A model generated the notes under the pieces. The model saw only the letters and a program-made list of their open reading frames with translations. It was not told the origin of the DNA and did no database searches. Source: Streptomyces sp. NBC_00457 (lineage in GTDB: Bacteria > Actinomycetota > Actinomycetes > Streptomycetales > Streptomycetaceae). From it: a DNA stretch of 64,000 nucleotides. Shown one piece after another: positions 17,587 to 26,105 of this stretch. The stretch lies in the NCBI RefSeq assembly GCF_036014015.1, contig NZ_CP107905.1, forward strand, positions 6,014,001 to 6,078,000, given 5' to 3'. Positions within the stretch are counted from its first letter, which is position 1, and the number at the start of each line of letters is the position of its first letter. Position numbers and translations under genes: made by a program.

Positions 17587-19230
17587 TCAGCTCTCCGCGA
17601 GCAACTCGTCCGCGTCCACGATCCGGTACGCGTACCCCTGCTCGGCCAGGAACCGCTGCCGATGCGCGGCGAAGTCCTGGTCGATGGTGTCCCGCGCCAC
17701 CACCGAGTAGAAGTGGGCCTGGTGCCCGTCCGCCTTCGGCCGCAGCACCCGCCCCAGCCGCTGCGCCTCCTCCTGCCGCGACCCGAAGGTCCCCGACACC
17801 TGGATGGCGACCGTCGCCTCCGGCAGGTCGATCGAGAAGTTCGCGACCTTCGACACGACCAGCACGCTGATCTCGCCCTCCCGGAAGGCACCGAAGAGCT
17901 TCTCGCGCTGGGCGTTGGAGGTCTCGCCCTTGATGACGGGGGCGTTCAGATGCTCGCCCAGTTCGTCGAGCTGGTCGATGTACTGCCCGATGACCAGGAT
18001 CTGCTGCCCGGCGAACCGCCGTACCAGCGCCTCCGTCACCTTCCGCTTGGTGTCGGTCGTCGCGCAGTACCGGTACTTCTCCTCCTGCTCGGCGGTCGCG
18101 TACGCCAGCCGCTCGGCGTCGGTGAGATTGACCCGGACCTCGACGCAGTCGGCGGGCGCGATATAGCCCTGCGCCTCGATCTCCTTCCAGGGCGCGTCGA
18201 ACCGCTTGGGTCCGATCAGCGAGAACACGTCCGACTCACGGCCGTCCTCCCGCACCAGCGTCGCCGTCAGCCCGAGCCGCCGCCGCGCCTGCAGATCCGC
18301 CGTGAACTTGAAGACCGGCGCGGGCAGCAGATGCACCTCGTCGTAGAGGATCAGTCCCCAGTCGCGGGAGTCGAACAGCTCCAGGTGCGGATAGACGCCC
18401 TTCCGCCTGGTCGTCAGCACCTGGTACGTCGCGATGGTGACCGGCCGGATCTCCTTCTTCGTACCGCTGTACTCGCCGATCTCCTCCTCGGTCAGCGTGG
18501 TCCGCTTCACCAGCTCGTGCTTCCACTGCCGGGCCGAGACGGTGTTGGTGACGAGGATGAGCGTGGTGGACTTCGCCTGGGCCATGGACCCCGCGCCGAC
18601 CAGCGTCTTCCCGGCACCACAGGGGAGTACGACGACCCCGGACCCTCCGTGCCAGAAGTTCTCCACGGCCTGCTTCTGGTACGGGCGCAGCGCCCACCCG
18701 TCCTCGACCAGATCGATCGCGTGAGCCTCACCGTCGACGTACCCGGCGAGGTCCTCGGCCGGCCAGCCCAGCTTCAGCAGCGTCTGCTTGATCTGTCCGC
18801 GCTCGGAGGGATGCACGGCCACGGTGTCCGGGTCGAGCCGGTTGCCGACGAGCGGAGCGATCCGCTTGGAGCGCAGGATCTCCTCGAGCACCGGACGGTC
18901 GGTGGTCGTCAGGACCAGCCCGTGCGCCGGGTGCTTGGACAGCGTCAGCCGCCCGTAGCGGTCCATCGTCTCGGCGACGTCGACCAGCAGCGCGTGCGGC
19001 ACGGGGTAGCGGCTGTACTGCACCAGCGCGTCCACGACCTGCTCGGCGTCATGCCCGGCCGCCCGCGCGTTCCACAGCCCGAGCGGCGTCACCCGGTAGG
19101 TGTGGATGTGCTCCGGCGCCCGCTCCAGCTCGGCGAACGGCGCGATGGCGCGACGGCACTCGTCGGCCAGCTCGTGGTCGACTTCCAGGAGCAGCGTCTT
19201 GTCGGACTGGACGATGAGGGGACCGTTCAC
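17587..19230 (-). CDS. XPB/Rad25-type DNA repair helicase
   Basis: 547 residues, the bacterial XPB (ERCC3-like) helicase of superfamily 2. Order: N-terminal damage-recognition-like domain (1-175), LRPYQKQAVENFW Q-like motif, Walker A PCGAGKT (203-209), DEVH box (297-300), the XPB-specific RED motif (327-329, in TATLVREDGRE), then motif VI QRLGRVLRPK. These enzymes unwind or translocate on DNA 3' to 5'. Actinomycete XPB is often found near a separate helicase-associated protein; the WYL-containing protein at 21.3-23.8 kb fits that role. The start MNGPLIVQSDKTLL matches the family. It is divergent from the UPF0114-IstB fusion gene. Confidence 0.95.
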   Translation of the reverse strand: MNGPLIVQSDKTLLLEVDHELADECRRAIAPFAELERAPEHIHTYRVTPLGLWNARAAGHDAEQVVDALVQYSRYPVPHALLVDVAETMDRYGRLTLSKHPAHGLVLTTTDRPVLEEILRSKRIAPLVGNRLDPDTVAVHPSERGQIKQTLLKLGWPAEDLAGYVDGEAHAIDLVEDGWALRPYQKQAVENFWHGGSGVVVLPCGAGKTLVGAGSMAQAKSTTLILVTNTVSARQWKHELVKRTTLTEEEIGEYSGTKKEIRPVTIATYQVLTTRRKGVYPHLELFDSRDWGLILYDEVHLLPAPVFKFTADLQARRRLGLTATLVREDGRESDVFSLIGPKRFDAPWKEIEAQGYIAPADCVEVRVNLTDAERLAYATAEQEEKYRYCATTDTKRKVTEALVRRFAGQQILVIGQYIDQLDELGEHLNAPVIKGETSNAQREKLFGAFREGEISVLVVSKVANFSIDLPEATVAIQVSGTFGSRQEEAQRLGRVLRPKADGHQAHFYSVVARDTIDQDFAAHRQRFLAEQGYAYRIVDADELLAES

Positions 19231-19394
19231 GCGCGGCTTCCTTCCCTAAGGCCAGAGGTCGGCCAAACGTCCAGTGTGCCTGATCGTTCCCCGGTCGGGG
19301 CCGGGGCGGGTGGCCCGTCGTACAGGATGTCTATTCATTCCTGTGAGTGGTGTGGTTTCACCTGTACGGCGGCGGATGCGGAGAATGGCCGACC

Positions 19395-20627
19395 GTGCAG
19401 ATCCTCACTCGTGATCCGTCCACACCGTCCACCACGCTGGGCTACGCCCTGTTCGCCACACGCTGGCTTCAGGCGCCGCTCTACTTCGGCCTCGTGGCCG
19501 CCCAGGGCGTCTACGTCTACAAGTTCTTCAACGAGTTGTGGACCTTAATCCTCCGGTGCGTCACCGGGCAGGCGAACGAGACGTACGTCATGCTCGCCGT
19601 ACTCAAGCTGGTCGACGTCGTGATGATCGCCAACCTGCTGATCATGGTGATCGTCGGCGGCTACGAGACGTTCGTCTCGCGCATCGGCCTCCAGGGCCAC
19701 CGCGACCAGCCGGAATGGCTCTCGCACGTCAACTCCAACGTGCTGAAGGTCAAGCTGGCGACCGCCATCGTCGGCATCTCCTCCGTCCATCTGCTGCAGA
19801 TGTTCGTGGATGTGCACCACACCGCACGGCACTCGCTGCTGTGGGGGACGGTGATCCATATGGCGTTCATCGTCTCGGCGGCGATCCTGGCGTACATGTC
19901 GGGGCCGATGGCCGCGCACGCCGAGCGGGCCGGCCGGCACCGGGACCACTACGAGCACAGGGCGGTCGAACCGCCCGCGCCCGTGCGGGCCGCCGCCCCG
20001 ATTCCGGGCCAGGCGGGGGCGCCCGCCGTGGAGACGGGGGCCGAGGAGCGGATCCGGGACGCCGGGTTCCCGGCGCGGAAGCTGCTGGACGAGTACGACG
20101 CCGAGCACCCCCGGGTCTTCGACCGGGAGGCGGTGGCACGGCTCGGCAAGCTGGACTTCGTCGGGGCCTGCGGGAACGTGGTGTTCGTCGGGCCGCCCGG
20201 CACGGGCAAGACGCATCTGGCCGTCGGGCTGGGGGTGCGTGCCTGTGAGGCCGGGTACCGGGTGCTGTTCGACACGGCCGCCGGATGGGCGGCACGGCTG
20301 GCCGGAGCGCAGGCCGCGGGACGGCTCGCGGAGGAACTGGCGGAGCTGGATGACTGTCCCGTGCTGATCGTCGACGAGGTCGGGTACGTGCCGTTCGACG
20401 CGGACACGTCCCGGCTCTTCTTCCAACTGGTGGCGCACCGCTACGAGCGGGGGTCGCTGATCGTGACCGGCGACCGCCCGCTCGAGCGGTGGGACGAGGT
20501 GTTCGGCGGCCCGGCCGCCCCGGCGATGGTGGACCGGCTGGCCCACCACGCCGAGATCGTGCGGCTGGACGGGGACAGCTACCGGATGCGCCGGGCTACT
20601 TCAGCTTGGACAGGTCGAGGTTGTTGA
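19395..20627 (+). CDS. UPF0114 (YqhA-like) membrane domain fused to an IstB-like AAA+ ATPase
   Basis: 410 residues in one uninterrupted frame. Residues about 10-175 are a UPF0114 membrane domain with at least three hydrophobic segments (TRWLQAPLYFGLVAAQGVYV, VMIANLLIMVIVGGYETFVS, VSAAILAYMSGPM). A Pro/Ala-rich linker (about 180-220) leads to an IstB-like ATPase: GFPARKLLDEYD, Walker A GPPGTGKTH (about 266-274), Walker B CPVLIVDEVGYVPFD, sensor-like SLIVTGDRPLERWDEVFGG and MVDRLAHHAEIVRLDGDSYR. IstB normally helps IS21 transposase; no istA, no IS ends and no target duplication are visible, so the ATPase looks domesticated and tethered to the membrane. The GTG at 19395 has GGAG 11 bases upstream; an ATG at 19347 is possible. 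The 3' end overlaps the convergent secreted-protein gene by 32 bp. Confidence 0.85.
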   Translation: MQILTRDPSTPSTTLGYALFATRWLQAPLYFGLVAAQGVYVYKFFNELWTLILRCVTGQANETYVMLAVLKLVDVVMIANLLIMVIVGGYETFVSRIGLQGHRDQPEWLSHVNSNVLKVKLATAIVGISSVHLLQMFVDVHHTARHSLLWGTVIHMAFIVSAAILAYMSGPMAAHAERAGRHRDHYEHRAVEPPAPVRAAAPIPGQAGAPAVETGAEERIRDAGFPARKLLDEYDAEHPRVFDREAVARLGKLDFVGACGNVVFVGPPGTGKTHLAVGLGVRACEAGYRVLFDTAAGWAARLAGAQAAGRLAEELAELDDCPVLIVDEVGYVPFDADTSRLFFQLVAHRYERGSLIVTGDRPLERWDEVFGGPAAPAMVDRLAHHAEIVRLDGDSYRMRRATSAWTGRGC

Positions 20628-20826
20628 CCAGCGGTTGGGCGAAGACGTGTCCGTCGATGTTGAGAAGGGGCTCGCCGCCTGCCCCGGCGGCCGGGAGCGG
20701 CAGCGGCAGCGTGGGAGCCGCCGAGGCCTCGGGCGCCAGCGCGCCGACGAGTGCGGCCGCGGAGACCAGCGCGGCGGCGGACACGGCGACGGCGGCACGG
20801 GCGCGGTGGTTGAGCTTGTCACGCAT
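20596..20826 (-). CDS. Small secreted protein
   Basis: 76 residues. A clear Sec signal: basic MRDKLNHRARA, a hydrophobic Ala/Val/Leu core, then cleavage near APEASA-AP. The mature part is about 40 residues, Pro/Leu-rich at first, then GGEPLLNIDGHVFAQPLVNN and the end LDLSKLK. No cysteines, so neither a lipoprotein nor disulfide-bonded. It does not match chaplins or rodlins. The ATG at 20826 is preceded by AAAGG at a somewhat long distance; a GTG at 20847 lacks a site. It follows the 42-residue secreted peptide on the same strand and its 3' end overlaps the convergent fusion gene. Confidence 0.75.
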   Translation of the reverse strand: MRDKLNHRARAAVAVSAAALVSAAALVGALAPEASAAPTLPLPLPAAGAGGEPLLNIDGHVFAQPLVNNLDLSKLK

Positions 20827-20916
20827 GGGGACGTAGGGGCCTTTCACGGAGGGGGTCGATCGGGGTGGGCCGGACCCGGGGACACCGGGTCCGGCCGGAG
20901 AGTGCCTGGGGACGGG

Positions 20917-21045
20917 TCAGATGGCCGGTGTCTCGATGATCAGGCCGGCGACGTCGATGCCGATGGCCGCGGCCTGGGTGGCGAAGGCGCCGATCATCAC
21001 GGCGGTGGCGGACAGGACGGCGGCGACACGACGGGCAGCACGCAT
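20917..21045 (-). CDS. 42-residue secreted peptide
   Basis: A very short gene encoding MRAARRVAAVLSATAVMIGA plus 22 more residues. It has a basic start, an 18-residue hydrophobic core and a signal-peptidase-like site FATQAAA, leaving a mature peptide of about 15 residues (IGIDVAGLIIETPAI). AAAGGAAG lies 9 bases before the ATG, an excellent ribosome site that supports it as a real gene. It is followed 90 bp later by another small secreted protein on the same strand. Function unknown; it could also stay in the membrane as an uncleaved anchor. Confidence 0.65.
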   Translation of the reverse strand: MRAARRVAAVLSATAVMIGAFATQAAAIGIDVAGLIIETPAI

Positions 21046-21210
21046 GGGCGTGGACTTCCTTTCACTGCGGATCAGGACATCCGTTGGCTGCCCGGCGCTC
21101 CGCTTCGGAATGCGGGGTGACCTGCGGGTTCGCTCATGGGTGGGAAGTGATCGGCGTGGCGTGCATGAACCTGGGCGTACACCCGTCCGAGGGAAGGGCT
21201 GCGCTGCCGC

Positions 21211-21280
21211 GATAGGCCGTCGTTTGTCTGCTGCGCCGTCGTGGCTGGTCGCGCAGTTCCCCGCGCCCCTTTGGGGCGCT
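21211..21280. repeat. Dispersed repeat family, subtype A (copy 3)
   Basis: GTGGCTGGTCGCGC, AGTTCCCC, then GCGCCCC-TTT-GGGGCGC. The upstream flank (GGCCGTCGTTTGTCTG) is shared with copy 4. It lies directly at the 3' end of the WYL/helicase-associated gene. Confidence 0.9.
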
Positions 21281-23806
21281 TTAGTCGTCGGCGAGTTCCG
21301 CCACACCCGTGATCCGGTGCAGCGGATACGTGCGGACCTCGTCCGCGGTGTGGTCGTACGCCGTCACGAAGCCGCCCTCGACCTTGATGGGGGCGATGAC
21401 GCGCTGGCTGGCGGAGCCCTCCGCGTTCACGTAGCCGATCCAGAGGGTCTCGCCGGTGAGGACGGCGGCCTGCATGGTGGCGAGGGTCTCGGCGGAGCCG
21501 GTGCGGGGGAGTTCGCCGTTGGTGACGGGGGTCTGCTTGCGCGGGGTCGTGGAGGCGAGGTCGCCCGCTCGGATCGCGCGGATCGCGGCCGTCAGGAGCG
21601 TCGGGTCGGGCGCCCGGGGGCCGTCCGGGACCGGCTCGGGGGCCGTGCGCGGCGGGGTGCGGTGGGCGTGGGCGCGGGTGATCAGGACGTCGCCCTCGGC
21701 GGATTCGGCGGCCGGCGCGAATCCCATCGCGCGCAGGCCCTCCAGCAGCGTCGCCGGGTCGGCCTGGGCGGCCAGCACGGTCGGGGCGAGGCGTCGCAGG
21801 TGCAGGGCGGCGGCGCGCTTGTCGGCGAGGATCTCGTTCAGCAGGGCGTCGTCGTCGCAGCGGACGTACGCCGAAGCCGCGCCGATCCGCAGATGGCCGT
21901 GCCTCCTGGCCACGTCGTCGATCAGGTACGTCAGCGGCTGCGGGATCGGCGTACGCGAGTGCGCGGCGAGGAAGGCGTGCAGGTCGGACGCGCTGCGGCC
22001 GGCGTCAAGCGCACGGCGTACGGAACCGGGCGTGAACCGGTACACGGTGGCCCCGCCCTTCGACTCCACGTCCGCGAGGACATCGAGCATGTCGGCGAGC
22101 GGGCGCTGCAGCGGGCCGGGGGCGACCGCCGTGAGGTCGGCCTGGAGGAGGACGTGGTCCAGCGGCTCCGGGAGGAGCGGGGCGAGGAGCCGGGCGGCTG
22201 CGGCGGAGGCGACGGCCTGTTCGGCGGGGGCGAGGGGTTCGCGGGCCGGGACCCTGTGGTGCTTGTGGTGGACGGGGAGCTTGTCGCCGGGGCCGGAGGG
22301 CGCGTCCGCGGACGCCTTCGCTTTCGGCGCTCCGATCAGCGCCCGCCCGTGCGCGGACAGCGCGCCGCGGCCGGTGACGCCGAGCAGTTCCGCCTCCGAG
22401 AGCGTCCACCGGGCGAGCCGGGTGCGCAGGTCGTCGTCGCTCTGCGGTGCCCGCAGCGGGCGCTCCCAGCGCAGCCGGGCCAGCACCGACTCGGCGGACG
22501 GCGCGGCGCCCTCCGGCAGTTCGGCGAGCAGGGCCAGCACCCGGTGCCGTACCTCCGGCGCGGCGGAGCGGTCCAGGCCGGGGCCGAGGGCCGACATGGT
22601 GCGCTCCTTGGAGTCCCGGCCGCCGACCAGGCCCGCCGTGCGGGTCGCCGCCAGCCAGGCCTCCGCGAGCCGCACCCAGCGCCGGTCCGCGGGCTGTTCC
22701 AGCCACTCGTCGTACGCCGGGGTCGCCGCGTACCGCTCGTCCGCCTCACCGTCCGACGCGATCAGCCCGGCCGCGTACGCCAGCTCCACCCAGAACGCCG
22801 CGACCGGCTCCGGTACGTCCAGGGCGACGGCCGTCCGCTTCAGGTCCCGGACGCTCAGCCCGCCCGCCCGCAGCACCGTCGGACCGCCCTCGTCCCAGTC
22901 CCGCAGCAGCTCCTCGACGGTCGCCAGCGCCGAGTACGCCTGCCCGGCCGCCGTCGCGTCCACAACCTGTGGACGGTGCGTGCCGGCGGGCTCGACGGGG
23001 GGCGGCAGCGGCTCGGTGGCACGGTGGGCGTGGCCGCCCCGCAGATGCAGGGCCACCTCGCGGGGGAGTACGACGGTCCCGGGCGCCGTCGGCAGCAGCA
23101 GCCCGCGGTCGAGGAGCCAGCGCAGCCGGGCCGCCGGGTCGGCGGTGACCTGCCCGTACGGCGGGCCCCAGACCAGGCGGCGCAGCACCTCCAGGGACTC
23201 CTCGGGTGCGTCGGCGAGCAGGGCCTTCATCCGCTTGCGGTCCTTGAACAGCGCGGTCAGCGCGGCGACCGCCGAGACCGCGTCGTGCGTGGACGCCAGC
23301 CCGGCCGCCGTGACGATCTCCTGGATACGGCCCGGCGACATGCCCGAGGTCGCCTCCTGCACCGTCGGGCCCAGGCCGGTCGGGGACGGGTGCTGCGGGG
23401 ACGGGGCCAGCAGCTCGCGGGCCGTGCGGACGAGGCGGAGACGGTCGTCGGGGCCCCAGACGAGGGCCTGTTCGCGCAGGGTGGCGAGGGCGTGCGGAAG
23501 CGCGGCGGCGACGGCCTGGTCCCCCTCGTCGCCGGTCATGAGACCGAGGAGTTCTTCGTACGGCGCCGGGTCCGGGGCGACGGCGAGCGCCTCCGCCGTC
23601 TGCAGGGCGAAGCGGTCCAGGCGCTCCAGGGCACGTACGACCGAGGCGCGGGTGCCGGCGCGGGTCGCGAGCTGCGTGAGGTCCGTCGGGACGGGGGTGA
23701 TGAGGTCGGGGCGGCTGCGCAGCAGCGCGGCGAGGGCGGCGTCGTCCCGGCCACGGAGTGCCTCCGCGAGTGAACGCGGGGTCGCCGGCTTGTCCTCGGT
23801 GCTCAT
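21281..23806 (-). CDS. Helicase-associated / WYL domain protein, probable XPB partner
   Basis: About 841 residues. The N-terminal two thirds are winged-helix rich and match the XPB/Ssl2-like helicase-associated domain (Helicase_C_3): PRSLAEALRGRDDAALAALL, then WGPPYGQVTADPAARLRWLL and KRTAVALDVPEPVAAFWVEL. The C terminus is a WYL-type domain (GETLWIGYVNAEGSASQRVI, then YDHTADEVRTYPLHRITGV), often a nucleic-acid or ligand sensor. The gene lies near the XPB helicase on the same strand, and from memory the same pairing exists in mycobacteria (Rv0861c/Rv0862c). It lacks helicase motifs I and II, so it probably assists rather than unwinds. An in-frame GTG at 23815 is an alternative start. Confidence 0.88.
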   Translation of the reverse strand: MSTEDKPATPRSLAEALRGRDDAALAALLRSRPDLITPVPTDLTQLATRAGTRASVVRALERLDRFALQTAEALAVAPDPAPYEELLGLMTGDEGDQAVAAALPHALATLREQALVWGPDDRLRLVRTARELLAPSPQHPSPTGLGPTVQEATSGMSPGRIQEIVTAAGLASTHDAVSAVAALTALFKDRKRMKALLADAPEESLEVLRRLVWGPPYGQVTADPAARLRWLLDRGLLLPTAPGTVVLPREVALHLRGGHAHRATEPLPPPVEPAGTHRPQVVDATAAGQAYSALATVEELLRDWDEGGPTVLRAGGLSVRDLKRTAVALDVPEPVAAFWVELAYAAGLIASDGEADERYAATPAYDEWLEQPADRRWVRLAEAWLAATRTAGLVGGRDSKERTMSALGPGLDRSAAPEVRHRVLALLAELPEGAAPSAESVLARLRWERPLRAPQSDDDLRTRLARWTLSEAELLGVTGRGALSAHGRALIGAPKAKASADAPSGPGDKLPVHHKHHRVPAREPLAPAEQAVASAAAARLLAPLLPEPLDHVLLQADLTAVAPGPLQRPLADMLDVLADVESKGGATVYRFTPGSVRRALDAGRSASDLHAFLAAHSRTPIPQPLTYLIDDVARRHGHLRIGAASAYVRCDDDALLNEILADKRAAALHLRRLAPTVLAAQADPATLLEGLRAMGFAPAAESAEGDVLITRAHAHRTPPRTAPEPVPDGPRAPDPTLLTAAIRAIRAGDLASTTPRKQTPVTNGELPRTGSAETLATMQAAVLTGETLWIGYVNAEGSASQRVIAPIKVEGGFVTAYDHTADEVRTYPLHRITGVAELADD

Positions 23807-23872
23807 CCGACTCACGGTACCGGGTGACTCCGTCGGTTTCGTTGCCGCGGGAAGTGCGGCCGGAAGTGCCGG

Positions 23873-23942
23873 GATGGGCCGTCGCTCGTCTGCGGGTCCG
23901 TCGTGGCTGGTCGCGCAGTTCCCCGCGCCCCTTCGGGGCGCG
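23873..23942. repeat. Dispersed repeat family, subtype A (copy 4)
   Basis: GATGGGCCGTCGCTCGTCTG, then GGCTGGTCGCGC, AGTTCCCC and the hairpin GCGCCCC-TTC-GGGGCGC. This copy lies in a divergent promoter region, not at a gene end. Confidence 0.9.
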
Positions 23943-24014
23943 ACTCCTGACTCTCATCGCGGTAACGTCTGTCACCACGGGGTTATCCAACGCACCCGCC
24001 CCGGAGGGGACTTC

Positions 24015-25013
24015 GTGGGGATCGAGAGCGACCAGGTCGTCTACGAGTATTTGAGCCGCGTCGGTGACGTGGCTCAGCAGCGGCAGTTGCCGTCGTCCGA
24101 CCGGATGCGGCTGGTCTCGGAGTTGCGGAACGAGATCGACCGGCGTCGGGCGAAGACGCCGGTGGACAGTCCTGCCGCCGTGCGCCGTATCCTCGCCCGG
24201 CTGGGCAGCCCCGATGAGGTCGTCGCCAACGCCGGTGGTGGCGGCGTGCCGCAGGCGCCGGGCGCCTCCGTGCCCGTACAGCCGGACCGGGCCCAGGAGC
24301 GGCCCAGGGCCAAGGGGCTGCGGCGCGTGGTGCCCCGGCCTCGGCCCGCCGAACCCGTCGAGGGCCCCGCGGATGCGCCCACCCCGCCCCACCTCGCCGG
24401 TGCCGACGAACTCGGGAACAGTGCGACGCACCCCGACTGGTGGCGGGGGGACGGCAGTCCGTTCGGGGCCGGGGACGAGGTGCCGGGGTTCGTCGGCGGG
24501 GTGGAGATTCCGGATCTGCTGAAGCCTCCGCTGCCGAAGGAGAGGCCGAAGGAGATCGAGAAGGCGGAGAAGGGTGTCGTACGGGACGAGCCTGTCTCTG
24601 TGGAGAAGGCGGAGAAGGTGGGGAAGGCCGAGGAGGGCGCTTCCGGGCGCCGACGGCTCCGCCTCCCGCGACCCGGACAGTGGAGCAACCCCTTCCTCCT
24701 GCTCGGCGCGGCCCTCCTCGTCGCCGGTGCCTTCCTGGGGAACCTGCTCGTGCTCCTCTTCGGCTGGCTCATCGCCTACGCCTCCCGGCGGCTGACGCAG
24801 GCGGAGCGGCAGGTGGCGGTCATGTGGCTGCCGGGCGCGGCGATCACCGCCGGGCTCGTCTGGCTGTGGGGACGCAATGAACGGCGGTGGGGTGATCCCG
24901 TCGCCGAGGGGCACATGAACACCGCCGTCTCCGACACCTGGCCGTGGGTCGTCCGGGGCGCCGCCATCGCCTCCGCGCTGTTCCTGCTGTGGCGGTCCCA
25001 GCGGCAGCGGTAG
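24015..25013 (+). CDS. HAAS-like membrane protein
   Basis: 332 residues. The first 70 residues resemble the HAAS signalling domain: VVYEYLSRVGDVAQQRQLPS, then ELRNEIDRRRAKT and RRILARLGSPDEVVANAG. A long charged and Pro-rich middle (about 75-225, with the acidic/basic run KEIEKAEKGVV) is probably unstructured. The C-terminal third has three or four membrane helices (PFLLLGAALLVAGAFLGNLL, MWLPGAAITAGLVWLWGRN, VVRGAAIASALFLLWRS). HAAS domains occur in membrane proteins paired with PadR regulators; none is adjacent. GGAGGGGA (24003-24010) places the GTG start at 24015. Confidence 0.8.
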   Translation: MGIESDQVVYEYLSRVGDVAQQRQLPSSDRMRLVSELRNEIDRRRAKTPVDSPAAVRRILARLGSPDEVVANAGGGGVPQAPGASVPVQPDRAQERPRAKGLRRVVPRPRPAEPVEGPADAPTPPHLAGADELGNSATHPDWWRGDGSPFGAGDEVPGFVGGVEIPDLLKPPLPKERPKEIEKAEKGVVRDEPVSVEKAEKVGKAEEGASGRRRLRLPRPGQWSNPFLLLGAALLVAGAFLGNLLVLLFGWLIAYASRRLTQAERQVAVMWLPGAAITAGLVWLWGRNERRWGDPVAEGHMNTAVSDTWPWVVRGAAIASALFLLWRSQRQR

Positions 25014-25062
25014 GGGAGGACCGGGCGTCTTGATCGCCGCCCGCCTGGGCACAATGGCCCAT

Positions 25063-25704
25063 ATGACCTCTGCCGCCCTGCCTCCCGTCGCCTCCCTCAC
25101 CGTCGGCTTCGACCTCGACATGACGCTCATCGACTCCCGGCCCGGCATCCACGCCTGCTTCACGGCGCTGGCCGAGCGGACGGGGACGTTCATCGACGCC
25201 GATCTGGCGATCAGCCGGCTCGGGCCGCCGCTCGTGGACGAAATGATCAACTGGTTCGCGGCGGACCAGGTGGAGGCCATGTGCGACCTGTACCGGTCGA
25301 TGTACCCGACGTTCGCCATCACCGCCACGCTCGCCCTGCCCGGCGCCCGTGAGGCGATCGCCGCCGTGCGCGCGGCCGGCGGGCGGGCGATCGTCGTCAC
25401 CGCCAAGTACGAGCCCAACGCCAAACTGCACCTGGAACACCTCGGCATCGACGCCGACGCGGTGATAGGCGACCTGTGGGCCGAGCAGAAGGCGGAGGCG
25501 CTGCGCGAGCACGGCGCGGCGGTGTACGTCGGCGACCACATCGGCGACGTGCGCGGGGCCCGTACCGCCGAAGCGCTCTCCGTGGCCGTCACCACCGGGC
25601 CGTGTGACGGCGACGAACTGCGGGCGGCCGGAGCGGATGTGGTCCTGCCGGACCTCACCCACTTTCCGGCCTGGCTCGCGGACTACCGCCCGGCGCGCGC
25701 CTGA
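25063..25704 (+). CDS. HAD-superfamily hydrolase
   Basis: 213 residues. Motif I is [13 protein letters not shown] with the nucleophile Asp and the acid/base Asp. Motif II is [13 protein letters not shown] (Thr and downstream Lys), and motif III/IV is [17 protein letters not shown]. The small helical cap sits between motifs I and II, as in phosphoglycolate-phosphatase-like enzymes. It should dephosphorylate a small phosphate ester; the substrate is unknown. Start at ATG 25063. The 3' end overlaps the convergent two-helix membrane protein gene by 22 bp. Confidence 0.9.
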   Translation: MTSAALPPVASLTVGFDLDMTLIDSRPGIHACFTALAERTGTFIDADLAISRLGPPLVDEMINWFAADQVEAMCDLYRSMYPTFAITATLALPGAREAIAAVRAAGGRAIVVTAKYEPNAKLHLEHLGIDADAVIGDLWAEQKAEALREHGAAVYVGDHIGDVRGARTAEALSVAVTTGPCDGDELRAAGADVVLPDLTHFPAWLADYRPARA

Positions 25705-25931
25705 CGGCGGCCGGCCGCGATCGACTGGAAGACCCCGGCTCCGGCCACCAGGAAGCCGACGCCCATGAGCATGCTCAATCCGAACATGTACGTCGGAAAA
25801 GGCGTCGTACCGAGGAGAAGCGGGGCCACGGTGACGAGTGTGGCCACGGCACCGGCGAAGAAGACGATGGCTCCGGCACGGACCAGGCGGTCGCCGGGCG
25901 CGGCGGAATTCGTTTGGGTTTTGTCACGCAC
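25683..25931 (-). CDS. Small membrane protein with two helices
   Basis: 82 residues with a charged N terminus ([20 protein letters not shown]) and two membrane segments ([20 protein letters not shown] and [20 protein letters not shown]). It ends in a basic tail (GRRQARAGR). The GTG at 25931 is inferred; the ribosome site is weak. It is convergent and overlaps the HAD gene. The start region faces the cold shock gene at 26106 with 174 bp between the two starts. I know no function. Confidence 0.75.
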   Translation of the reverse strand: MRDKTQTNSAAPGDRLVRAGAIVFFAGAVATLVTVAPLLLGTTPFPTYMFGLSMLMGVGFLVAGAGVFQSIAAGRRQARAGR

Positions 25932-26105
25932 CCGACCAGGGTAGTTCCCTGCGCGAAGGAACAACCGGGTGACGTCTTGTCACCGGGTGGAAGACCATTA
26001 GCCTTGGTACCGGCGGGTCCCGACGACCCGCCCCAGTGCTATCAAGAGCAGTTCCCTGGCGTTTTCCGAAGCAGTTTTCCGACGAGTACGAGGACGAGGA
26101 CAGAC

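Noticed and set aside
19395..20627. An IS21-type insertion sequence
   Set aside because: Only IstB-like ATPase sequence is present, fused to a membrane domain; no IstA, terminal repeats or target duplication.
20596..21045. Chaplin or rodlin genes
   Set aside because: The small secreted proteins lack the chaplin Gly/Val/Asn pattern and the rodlin sequence.
20921..25658. Several very long frames on both strands over the WYL/helicase gene
   Set aside because: They overlap a coherent domain-containing protein and have no recognisable domain.
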